Position numbers and translations under genes: made by a program
Notes under the pieces: generated by a model
Databases searched by the model: none
What the model saw: only the letters and a program-made list of their open reading frames with translations
Told to the model about the DNA's origin: nothing
Shown: positions 11,105 to 20,377 of the stretch, one piece after another
Numbering within the stretch: position 1 is the first letter of the stretch
Layout of the letters: each line of letters starts with the position of its first letter
Assembly: GCA_002077045.2 (NCBI GenBank)
Contig: KZ111143.1
Span: forward strand, 1 to 64,000
Length of the DNA stretch: 64,000 nucleotides
Reading direction: 5' to 3'
DNA from: Rachicladosporium sp. CCFEE 5018
Lineage: Eukaryota; Ascomycota; Dothideomycetes; Cladosporiales; Cladosporiaceae

Positions 11105-12855
11105 ATGCGCTTCAGTATTAGCCGTCTGAAAGTCGCAGCCGTGAGCAGCGTCGCCCTGCTCGCCCTCGTAACCTCTGTGACCTATGGCTACGATGTTAGC
11201 GTTGCCGACATCCCCTCGCAGACATCGGCATCCCTGTCATGGCATGCAGGTCTGATGCAACGCGTGCGTTCCGCAGGCCGCACGCAGGACAAGCGATTCA
11301 TGAGCCTCATGACGAACTCAGAGTGGGACGCAACGATCGGCACGCCTAAAGGCGCTGCAGCCGGAACACGCCACAACAATACCGTGTGGCCTCGTCAGTA
11401 GCTCCTGTAATCCTGTTGCCGAAATGCTCGTTGACACTGATATGCCTGGCAACTTGTGCTCCAGGATCTGATCGACACACAGTCCAAGTCTGTTTCGTGA
11501 ATCAGGAGGCAGTAGATGCGCTTTTCACGACTTTCTTGAGTGCAGTCGCCTTCTGTGAGTCGGGTGGATGATGCGACGACGGCTTCGCGGATACTGCGCT
11601 GACCTGTGCAATAGGGACTCCTGCGTTACGGATCCTAGGAGCGTCTTCATTGGATATCCAAGGTGCATACCCCTGCATAAGTTACATGTGTCTGTGTAGT
11701 ACCGGGGGTCTCGACCAGGCGAAAACACTCAAGGTGAAATTGCATCCCGTGGATCCTCCCTTGGCCAGCAGGTGCACAGTAGGCTTCGAGTCCGGCGGCG
11801 ACGATCCGGAACCCAACACGCTAGCTTTCTCACCCATGGGCCGTGAAGGACATTTCTTCAACTGGCCTCAGGCTTCGCACCCGGCATTTGACGACTATAT
11901 GAAGATCTACGACAAGGTAGCGTTCGCACATGAACTCGGGCATGCCTTCGGCCTTCAGCACGAGCACCAGAGACCGGACGCGTACATTGAGGTCGCAGGC
12001 AAAAACGCGCCCCTGCATATTAATCTGCAAAATCTGCATGGATATGCTGCCGCCCTCCAGGCGGTCACGACCGCGCAAGAGGCCGTGTTTCAAGGGCTCG
12101 ATCCGCCGGCAAGATTGCTCAAAGTGTAGGCCAACCTTCTCGTTCCAAGGTGCAGCCGCATACATATCTTATAGCATCACTGACACTGACCTGGTGACGA
12201 AGTACTGGAAAAGTGCGCCCCACGTCCACCTCCTTTGTGCAAACATGCGCGTAAGTCGCTAACAATCCAGATGCCTCCGCTTGGCAAGTTGAAGGTCTTT
12301 CGCAAACATCCAGGAACATTGGCTACCAAGCAGGAGGAAAGTTCGACTTTCAGAGCGTCATGCTGTACGATGGAACCGCAGGATCCGAGTAAGTCCGCCT
12401 GTGCCGATCTCTTGCGTGCGAAGGTTATGACACTGATGTGGATGTACACTAGAAGCGATGATGGCAAGCACCCTGTCCTGCAGACAGCCAATCGCAGACC
12501 AGTGCATCAGTGCGGGATTGCAGACCCCACTCTCTGCGGAGGACCCTCACCCGAAGACATCGCAAGAATCGCCCAGCTCTATCCACCGACAGCTACTTCG
12601 TCGCCGACATCGACATCGACTCCCTGGTGGGGCCTTTCCTTCAGACCTATGAGGGTAATAGTCGAGAGTGTCACTGTGACTGTGCGACCAAGACCAACCG
12701 TGATGCCGTCTGACACGGGCGAGGACGCGGCCGAAACTGAGGACGACCCAAACGACTTGATCCACCGGCTACATATTCCTTTGCAAGCAGTCAGTGCTGT
12801 TATGCCATACTTTGAGCGAATGTTGACTGATTGTTTGCAGGATACTGTTATGTGA
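11105..12855 (+). CDS. Astacin-like (M12A) metalloprotease 3, left intact copy
   Basis: Exons 11105..11393, 11465..11554, 11615..12125, 12175..12212, 12271..12388, 12453..12789 and 12841..12855 encode 465 residues. A signal peptide (VAAVSSVALLALVTSVTYG) predicts secretion. The zinc site is HELGHAFGLQHEHQRPDAY; the Met-turn is SVMLYDG with the astacin Tyr. The domain closes with DIARIAQLYP, followed by a Pro/Ser/Thr linker and the family tail motif FRPMRVIVESVTVTVRPRP. The usual exon-2 acceptor (CAG before CTTGT in paralogue 2) is CAA here. Splicing to the next AG keeps frame but drops four residues (CAPG), including a conserved Cys. Likely an extracellular endopeptidase; substrate unknown. 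Confidence 0.78.
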
Positions 12856-12891
12856 TGCAAGGGCTTGCGAGATGAAGCCAGGTCGCAGTGA

Positions 12892-15800
12892 TCAGAGCCC
12901 GAAACGCGCCTTGATGACTAGTTCAGATCAGCTTCGCCATGCACAAAGGTCCTAGTTGCAGGGCACTTACGTCCAGTAGCAGCACTCCTCTTCTGCTTCC
13001 CAACAAACTTGTTCACATCCTCCAGCCAGTTACTGCTGCTCTCCTCAAGGTTATTCATGCTGTCGCCCACAAGTCCCAGTCGTTCAGTCCGCTCCTGGAC
13101 TTGCCTTTGCATGTAAGCCCAGTAGCCTTCGTCCTGCTGCGCTGCATTGGCGCTCGAGCTCGCACCAGCTCTGCCAGCAGTCAAGCGTTGCACTTCATCA
13201 GCCTTGGCTTGTGCGACCATGCGCTTACTTGGTGGCCGACCAGGTCCGCCAATCAGGAGGTCGAGATCGGAGGGTGTGATGTATTGTGTGCCTGTGACCC
13301 ACTGTACAGCTGAGATGGTGGGTCGCGGTGGTATGAGTGCTTCCGGGTTGAATAGCTTGTCCAGAGATCGAGGCAGCGGCTGTCCGGTACCGAAGATGCT
13401 GAGCAGTGCCAGCTCGCTGGGTCCAGTGAAGCCAATGATATGTCCTGATGGCGTAATTCGCGCATCGCCGAACCGCCGTACGTCCAGGATGTTGCCCAGT
13501 GGTATCGACGCGATCTCCCGCAAGGCAGGCAGAGAGTATGCTCGCGCGCTGCCGTCGCCGTTGAGAGTTAACAGGGCGTAGCCTTGGTCCAGAAATCTTA
13601 CCATGCCAGCAGTGTCGCAGAAGTACCCATCGAAGGACTTGTGCGAGCCTTTGCTCGACGCAGGGCGGAAGACGTGTACACCGATCGGCGTCATCGCGAT
13701 AAGTACGCCATTCTTCTTAGCACCGGTCCTCAGACTCGCAAGCGCATTCGGCGTTGCATGCGCTGACCGACCGTTTTCTGCATGAATCGGGAAGAGGTGA
13801 GTGACTTTGCTATCAAGATGCATGCTTCCCACGTACTGCACACTGTAACGTCCGCTCTGATCCGGTACAATCTTGAATGTGGCAACGTTGCCAAGATTGG
13901 TGCCAACGTGCAGAAGTATGCTACTCCAGTCTTCGTGCTCGAGTGTCATCACACTGAACTCCATTTGCGTCGCCCACTCTGGCTTTGAGACACCACTACT
14001 GCCTCTTCGTCGCAGCGAGCCACCCTTCTCAGCGCGCTTGAAATCCGTGACTGAAGCGTTGTAGATGATCGCGGGTCCACGCAGGTCGATCACTACAACA
14101 CCACCGCCCTCGAAACCGCCGGCAACAAAACCAACGTCACTCATCTTTAGCGCGGTGACGGACCCATTTTGCTGGTCTAGTAGAGTCAGAGGAATGAGTC
14201 CCTCCGTCAACGAGGGTTCAGTGCGTTCCATGACGTTTGTCAGTTGGCCAGGCATGTTCGGCTTGCTCGTGGGAGGCTCCCGGCCAGCATTGCGGTTGTG
14301 TCCCCACCTCAATACCACGAGCTCACCACTTCGAAGTCCAACGGCCAGCTCTCCTGTTGCGCCAGCAAGGGAAGTACTGGCAATGTCCAAATTGTCGTAG
14401 CGTCCAACAGCACGCGCAACATCGGCTTGCAATACCTTGTCGTTCTCGATCTCGTCACCATGGCCAATGTCCCACAGTCGTATGGTGGCGTCTGCGTGCG
14501 AAGTCTGGACTATGCTGCGCCGTTCTGATCTGCGGACCGGCAGTGGGGACTCAACACCACCTTTGAGCATGGCTGGACCTTGTGCTCTAGTTTCCGTCAT
14601 GCCGAGCCATCGCTCGCGATCGACTGATGCGACCTCGATCTTCTTCATGAATGGTGTGACAAAGGTCAGCGAAGGGTGCAGTTGATTTGTGGGTGTGATT
14701 GGCATGCCAGATGGGAAACTGAGGGTCAGCAGCTCGCCAGATGACAACAGTGCAAGTACAGCGATCGGGTCATGAGCACCAGCAAAGTGAGGCGAAGTTC
14801 GTGGGATCAAGCAGAAGTCAACTACCTCGGCTCCAGGAGGTGTCGGCAAGATACGCTGTCTTTTCGGGTCTCGAAAGTGGTTGGTCAGAACATCCCAGCT
14901 GCTCGTCGCATACACAGGCGTCCTGCCGAGCTCCAGGAAGCATAGTCCTTTTGTAGGCGTCTGAGTCGATGCGCCGCCGGCGATTAGAACGCCAGTATCG
15001 TCTGGATCCTGTCCATTTGCACACCACGACAGCTTGAAAATCGGCTCCTTCACACCGACACTACCGCCAGTGCTGGCTGCGATGCTCGGCGCTGTGCCAG
15101 GTGTAGCGACATCGATGTCAGTCCGCGTGCGAGCTACAAGCATACGACCGTCCTTGTTCACGTCCCAGAACACGATGGAAGAGTCCTCGTAGCCAGTCAT
15201 GATGAACGTACCGGTAGGATGCCATACAGCTTGTGTCAATCTGGGCTTACGCACAGCACTGGCTTGGCTAGGCAAGCCATCTCCACCAGGTGCTCCTCGA
15301 GGAATCTCGTAGCTGTAATACTTCATCACCTTCGCAAGCTTGAAGCTGTATGTGACTGCGCCTTGAGCATAGCCGATGAGCAGTGTACCAACATCACGCG
15401 GATGGAATTGCAGGCTGCCGACCGGTGCAACACGAGACCGTGGGTCCATGTCTAGCCATAAGTTGGAGATCTTGAATGGTGTGAGCACTTCGCGATCAAG
15501 ATCATAAGCCAGTACATCGCCCGACTGCATGCCAAGGAGAGCATAGTCAAGGGTTGGATCTGTGCAGAGTACAGTCACTACACCCGGCGGGGAGTAGCTA
15601 GCCAGTAACCTCTTGGTATCAAGTGAGTACACAGCTACATTGTGCTTGCTGTCTAGGCAGACCAGCTTGTCCGCACTGAATTGCAGCGTCCGGATGGAGG
15701 CTCCTCGGGCATGCGAGGGCAGCGTCACCTGTACCCTGCTGCGTCCATAGATGTAGATCTGGCCTGGTCCGAATTTACTTTCGCGAGTGCCGACTGCTAG

Positions 15801-15950
15801 CAAGCTCTGCACTGGATCGTATGCAAGTGTGGAGACCTGCGAGTTGACTCCGAAACGAGCCAGGTCATCGAGAGCGAAGAGATCCGATGTCAGACCGGCT
15901 GAGAAGTCGTTGGCGATGCCCGCCTGCTTGCCACGAAGTAGATGAGCCAT
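12892..15950 (-). CDS. Lgl/Sro7/tomosyn-family WD40 protein, left copy
   Basis: Exons 12971..15950 and 12892..12917 encode 1001 residues; a 53-nt intron precedes the last eight codons, ending LIKARFGL. The N-terminal two thirds carry WD40-type beta-propeller repeats (HARGASIRTLQFS, LLIGYAQGAVTYS, WHPTGTFIMTGYEDSSIVFWD, TIRLWDIGHGDE). The C-terminus GYWAYMQRQVQERTERLGL...NLEESSSNWLEDVNKFVGKQK resembles the R-SNARE-like tail of tomosyn/Sro7 proteins. In yeast, Sro7 binds Sec9 and Sec4 and regulates docking of exocytic vesicles at the plasma membrane; the same role is inferred here. It is divergently paired with CCT7 across 489 bp. The right copy has the same length and exon layout. Confidence 0.9.
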
Positions 15951-16439
15951 GTCTACTTAGATGTGTGACTTGTAGCTCTCCGCACCAAAGCCTTGTCGTC
16001 CGCTCCTTTCGATATGCCGGGTACAATAGGGAGTGACTGCTATCGTTCCCTACAGCCGCATCGAGCGGTGAAAGTTGCTCGATATGTGCTCAACACTTAT
16101 CAAAAGTAAACGTTACACAGCATCCACCACTTCCGAGTGTTCCCCAGCGCCAATGTACTTGGCACGTCTGCAGTGAATCGAGTCGCACGGACGACAGAAG
16201 GCAACAGAGAGATGCATTCCGAGGCAGCAATTCAGGCATCCTCAATGACGGAATTACGTCCGGGGCCTACGCGAACTTTTTGTAGCGCGACGCGAATAGC
16301 TTCGAGACAGAGGCAGTAGGAAGAGATATACAGATAGCGCCACATACTCTGCTGCACACTCGTCCCATACCCCTCTAGCAACCTCGAGTCACCAGAACAA
16401 TCGACCTGAGATTCGCAAACTCACTCCTAACCTCTCACA
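15951..16439. promoter_or_regulatory. Shared divergent promoter of Lgl/Sro7 and CCT7 (left)
   Basis: A 489-bp head-to-head spacer. The stretch around 16261-16320 (CCTACGCGAACTTTTTGTAG, then GCGACGCGAA) is almost unchanged in the right arm at 50810-50840, suggesting functional sites. No specific factor assigned. Confidence 0.45.
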
Positions 16440-18165
16440 ATGTCCTTCGGCGGGCAAACGCCCACGATCGTTGTCCTCAAAGAGGGCAAGTCACCCATAC
16501 CGCTCTATACAGTGCCACATGTACTGACAGCACTCAGGCACCGATCAATCTCAAGGCCGCGGACAGATTGTATCCAACATCAACGCCTGCATAGCCGTCC
16601 AAACAACGATAAAATCCACACTCGGCCCTTATGGCGGCGACCTCATGCTGGTGGACGAGAATGGCCGGCAAACGATCACGAATGACGGTGCCACAGTGAT
16701 GAAGCTACTAGATATCGTACATCCCGCAGCGCGCATACTAACAGACATCGCACGGTCACAGGACGCAGAGGTTGGAGACGGGACGACATCGGTGGTTGTA
16801 CTGGCTGGCGAGGTGCTGAAGGAAGTGAAGGAGCATGTCGAGGCGGGTGTGAGCAGTCAGACCATCATCAAGGCACTGCGGAGAGCGAGTCTCATGGCTA
16901 CGAATAAGATCAAGGAGATTGCTGTGAATACCAAGGAGACGAACCAGCGGGATACGTTGAGGAAACTGGCTGCAACGGCGATGTCGAGCAAGCTCATTCA
17001 CAGGAACTCGGACTTCTTCACGAAGATGGTCGTGGATGCTGTGTTATCGTTGGACCAGGAGGATCTGGATGAGAAGTTGATTGGCATCAAGAAGATCACT
17101 GGTGGTGCGCTGCAGGACTCGCTGTTCGTGAATGGTGTGGCATTCAAGAAGACTTTCGCATATGCCGGATTCGAGCAACAGCCAAAGTCATTCAAGGACC
17201 CGAAGATTGTCTGCCTGAACGTCGAACTGGAGCTGAAGAGCGAGAAGGATAACGCCGAAGTCCGCGTTGAGCAGGTCTCAGAATACCAAGCGATCGTCGA
17301 CGCAGAGTGGAAGATCATCTACGACAAGATGGAGGCACTGTACAAGACTGGCGCGAAGGTCGTTCTCTCCAAACTCCCCATCGGCGATCTGGCTACGCAA
17401 TACTTCGCCGACCGCGACGTCTTCTGCGCCGGCCGCGTCGCCTCCGAAGACCTCGAGCGCGTCTGCCAAGCCACCGGCGCCGCCATCCAATCCACATGTT
17501 CTGACATCCACGCGTCCCATCTCGGCACATGCGCGAAGTTTGAAGAACGCCAGATCGGCTCCGAGCGGTACAACTTCTTCGAAGGCTGCCCCGCCGCAAA
17601 GACATGCACTCTAGTGCTCCGAGGCGGCGCAGAGCAGTTCATCGCCGAAGTCGAGCGCTCCCTCCACGACGCCATCATGATCGTTCGTCGCGCGATCAAG
17701 AACACGACAATAGTAGCCGGCGGCGGAGCCTGCGAAATGGAAGTCTCAGCATACCTGCACAATTTCGCGGACAAGAATATCCCGCACAAACAGCAAGGAA
17801 TCATCAAAGCCTTTGCCAAAGCGCTCGAAGTCATCCCGCGCCAACTCTGCGATAACGCCGGTTTCGACGCTACGGACATCTTGAACAGATTGCGCGTAGA
17901 GCACCGCAAAGGCAACACCTGGGCTGGTGTTGACTTCGACCATGAGGGAGTGAGGGACAATTTGGAGGCGTTCGTGTGGGAGCCGGCGTTGGTGAAGATC
18001 AATGCCATACAGGCTGCTGTCGAGGCTACTTGTTTGATTCTGAGTGTTGATGAGACGATCCGGAATCAGGAGTCACAGGCGCCTCAGGGACCGCAGAGGG
18101 GATTGCCAGCTGGTGCTGCGCAGAGAGCAATTAGAGGGAGAGGGAGAGGGATGCCGAGGCGATAG
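16440..18165 (+). CDS. CCT7: Chaperonin CCT/TRiC subunit eta, left copy
   Basis: Exons 16440..16485 and 16538..18165 encode 557 residues, the usual CCT subunit length. Group II chaperonin signatures include TTIKSTLGPYGGDLMLVD, ITNDGATVMKLL and the ATP motif GDGTTSVVVLAGE. DQSQGRGQIVSNINACIAV at the N-terminus and a Gly/Arg-rich C-terminal tail (RAIRGRGRGMPRR) match eta subunits. It is one of eight subunits of the cytosolic ring that folds actin and tubulin. Intron 1 has a GC donor (GAG G|GCAAGT), shared with the right copy. I find one residue difference from the right copy (Ala versus Pro before SHLG), much less than neighbouring genes show. Confidence 0.95.
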
Positions 18166-18603
18166 ACATGTGTTGAGCTTGCGCCGCTTTGCAGAGCTAC
18201 ATCCGGCACTCATGGGAAATACTCAAAGCAGCTCCAGTGTCAAGAGGCGTACCTTATCGCCATGTCTGCTGGGAAGCTCATTTGCAGGACGGCTTTCGGC
18301 TTTGCCTGGCGAAGACGCCTGACACTCTGAGGGGTTCATGCGCATATGACTGCATGTAAGCCATGGCGAGCATGTCGAGACGAGGAGGACGAAATTTGTA
18401 GAGTCTACGCGAAGTGCGAATGCTGATCAGACAATTTGCTAAAGAAAGAGCTGAGCTTGTTGATCGTCAAGTCTGTTCACGTATATACCTCCAGAAAATA
18501 TCCCACGCTCGCTGCAAACACACGCTACCCGACGACATCCAATTGAGCCTCCGCACGAGGGTATCACACAATGAAATTCACACCACCCCCCAACTCATCA
18601 ATT
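18166..18603. other. Convergent spacer between CCT7 and CaMK (left)
   Basis: Tail-to-tail 3' region; no gene seen. Mirrored at 48509-48937. Confidence 0.5.
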
Positions 18604-19791
18604 TCATGCAGCCTGCCCCTGTCCCTGCTGCCGCCCATCCCACAACCCCCTAGCAGTCTCCTCAATCCTTCTCTGCTGCTCCCGAATCTGCCCCTCCGTC
18701 TGCCCCCTCCCATGTCCTCTCGGATCCACCCCCTGCGGCGCATCCTGCATCCCCACATCTCCATCTCCATCTCCTCCCTCCCTTCCTGAAAACCGCTCCG
18801 GATTCGTGCTCTGCGCGCCGTCCATCATGCCTAGCCCGCCTGCTCTAAGCTGGTTGATCGCGCGCACGGTGTCGATGGCTTTATGCAGCGTTCTACGTGC
18901 GTTGAAGTTCTTCTTCACTACTGGCAACAGATCCTCGCCACCGCGATCTTCGCTTGGGCCGGCTATCCAGGCGTGGGAAAGGGCTTCGTGGGAGGTCATG
19001 CGTTTTGTTGGGTCGATGGTCAGACATCTCTTAATGAATTGCCGCGCTTGTATGCTGACGCCGCGCCAGTACTCCAACGGGGTGAACGAATAATCCGCCA
19101 CGAGGATTGCTTGCATTTCTTCGAGATTGCTGTCCCTGTCAAACGGCGTATAACCGCAAAGCAGGAAGTAGGTTATCACGCCTATGGCCCAGACGTCTAC
19201 GGGCTTGCCGTGGCCGCTTTTCTTGAAGATTTCGGGGGCCATGTAGCCGGGTGTGCCGCATGTCGTGGTCAGGACGTGGAATTGGTTTGGCTCCATAATT
19301 CTACTCAGGCCAAAGTCCGCGATGAGCAAGTCCGCATTGTCTTCAGGTGTGCGGAAGAGGAGGTTCTCTGGCTTGAGATCGCGGTGCACGATGCCGTGAT
19401 CATGCAGATATGCCACTGCACTCAAGGTCGCACGGATCAAGTCCGCAGCATCACTCTCGAAGTAGCTCCCTTTCCGACAGATCCTGTCGAACAACTCTCC
19501 TCCCAACGCCAAATCTGTCACGAGGTACAGATTATTCATCGTCTCAAAGTAGTCGACCAGCGTGAGGATGTTCTGGTGGCCCATTGAGACGCGCTTCAGG
19601 ACTGCGATTTCATTGCGCACCATGTGTTCCCGGCCGGACATGAGGCGCTTGTTGATCACTTTGGCGGCGTAGTAGCGGCCGGTGTCGATGTGTACACATT
19701 CTTTTACCACGCTATACGAGCCGGCGCCGAGGGTCTTGCCGGTCTTGTAGCGGCAGGGCTGGACGGAGGCTTGGGGTTGGGCAGCAGCCAT
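18604..19791 (-). CDS. Calcium/calmodulin-dependent protein kinase (CaMKI type), left copy
   Basis: Intronless, 395 residues. Kinase motifs in order: glycine loop GAGSYSVV (~22-29), ATP lysine in YYAAKVINK, catalytic loop HRDLKPEN, DFGLSR, activation loop TTTCGTPGYMAPE with a Thr that upstream CaM-kinase kinases phosphorylate in this family, and DVWAIGVITYFLLCGYTPF. Beyond the C-lobe, NFNARRTLHKAIDTVRAINQL is a basic amphipathic stretch at the expected autoinhibitory/calmodulin-binding position. A low-complexity Gly/Asp/Gln tail follows. Acts in calcium signalling, as in Aspergillus CmkA-like kinases. The right copy is 396 residues with a few tail changes. It is separated from the divergent HET gene by about 590 bp. 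Confidence 0.93.
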   Translation of the reverse strand: MAAAQPQASVQPCRYKTGKTLGAGSYSVVKECVHIDTGRYYAAKVINKRLMSGREHMVRNEIAVLKRVSMGHQNILTLVDYFETMNNLYLVTDLALGGELFDRICRKGSYFESDAADLIRATLSAVAYLHDHGIVHRDLKPENLLFRTPEDNADLLIADFGLSRIMEPNQFHVLTTTCGTPGYMAPEIFKKSGHGKPVDVWAIGVITYFLLCGYTPFDRDSNLEEMQAILVADYSFTPLEYWRGVSIQARQFIKRCLTIDPTKRMTSHEALSHAWIAGPSEDRGGEDLLPVVKKNFNARRTLHKAIDTVRAINQLRAGGLGMMDGAQSTNPERFSGREGGDGDGDVGMQDAPQGVDPRGHGRGQTEGQIREQQRRIEETARGLWDGRQQGQGQAA

Positions 19792-20377
19792 GCTGGGCTT
19801 GAGATGTGATGTTGTTGGGAGAAGCTATGGGAATAGGGACTGGAGCAGCAAACGAGCGTGGGAGTGAGAATTGACTCTGCTATCGATACTGCGCAAGCGA
19901 TGCTCGTGAATAACACAGAGCCAAGCTGACTGAAGTCGACAGCGTGCTGTAAGCAGAGGAGGTGCAATGTGGGGTACCACGTGGGGGCGGGCGGCTCAGC
20001 GGCAAGTGCAACCTAATCGCTTGTACTGAATTCAATTGAACTCAAAAGGTGTTGTCACCGTCGGGCATCCTTTTCATTGTTTCGTCTTGTAAATGAACAT
20101 CGCAATAGGGACTACGATGCTTTAACTCACAATCCCCGCCGGCCGCGGTGGAAGATGGGGTCTGGGAGGGATTTGGAAGACGTGGCGAAGCGCCGAGTGG
20201 GCAAAGCGCTGGGTAATCGTGAGCTAAGCAGACTGCGGCCGCTCTCTTATATTCGCATGCGTGCTTTCGTCCCGATTTCCTCTTCCTTTACGATGGCATC
20301 AGCTAAGTGGCGTGCTCGCTTCAGATCTGCCGCACTGCTAATGTGGTGAGATCCCAGCCGACTGAGTGCATTGTAAG
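19792..20377. other. Divergent spacer between CaMK and HET (left)
   Basis: Close to the kinase it matches the right arm, including CACGTG at 19978-19983. Beyond about 20000, towards HET, similarity to the right arm fades. Confidence 0.5.
19978..19983. promoter_or_regulatory. Conserved CACGTG E-box upstream of CaMK (left)
   Basis: Palindromic CACGTG (bHLH-type site) 187 bp upstream of the kinase start. The right copy has it at 47125-47130, about 190 bp upstream. Function inferred only from conservation. Confidence 0.3.

Noticed and set aside
17319..18008. Minus-strand open frame opposite CCT7, also present in the right copy
   Set aside because: Shadow created by the strongly constrained CCT7 codons; composition is not protein-like.
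18883..19587. Plus-strand 234-codon frame opposite the left CaMK
   Set aside because: Antisense of a kinase domain; the equivalent frame is broken in the right copy.
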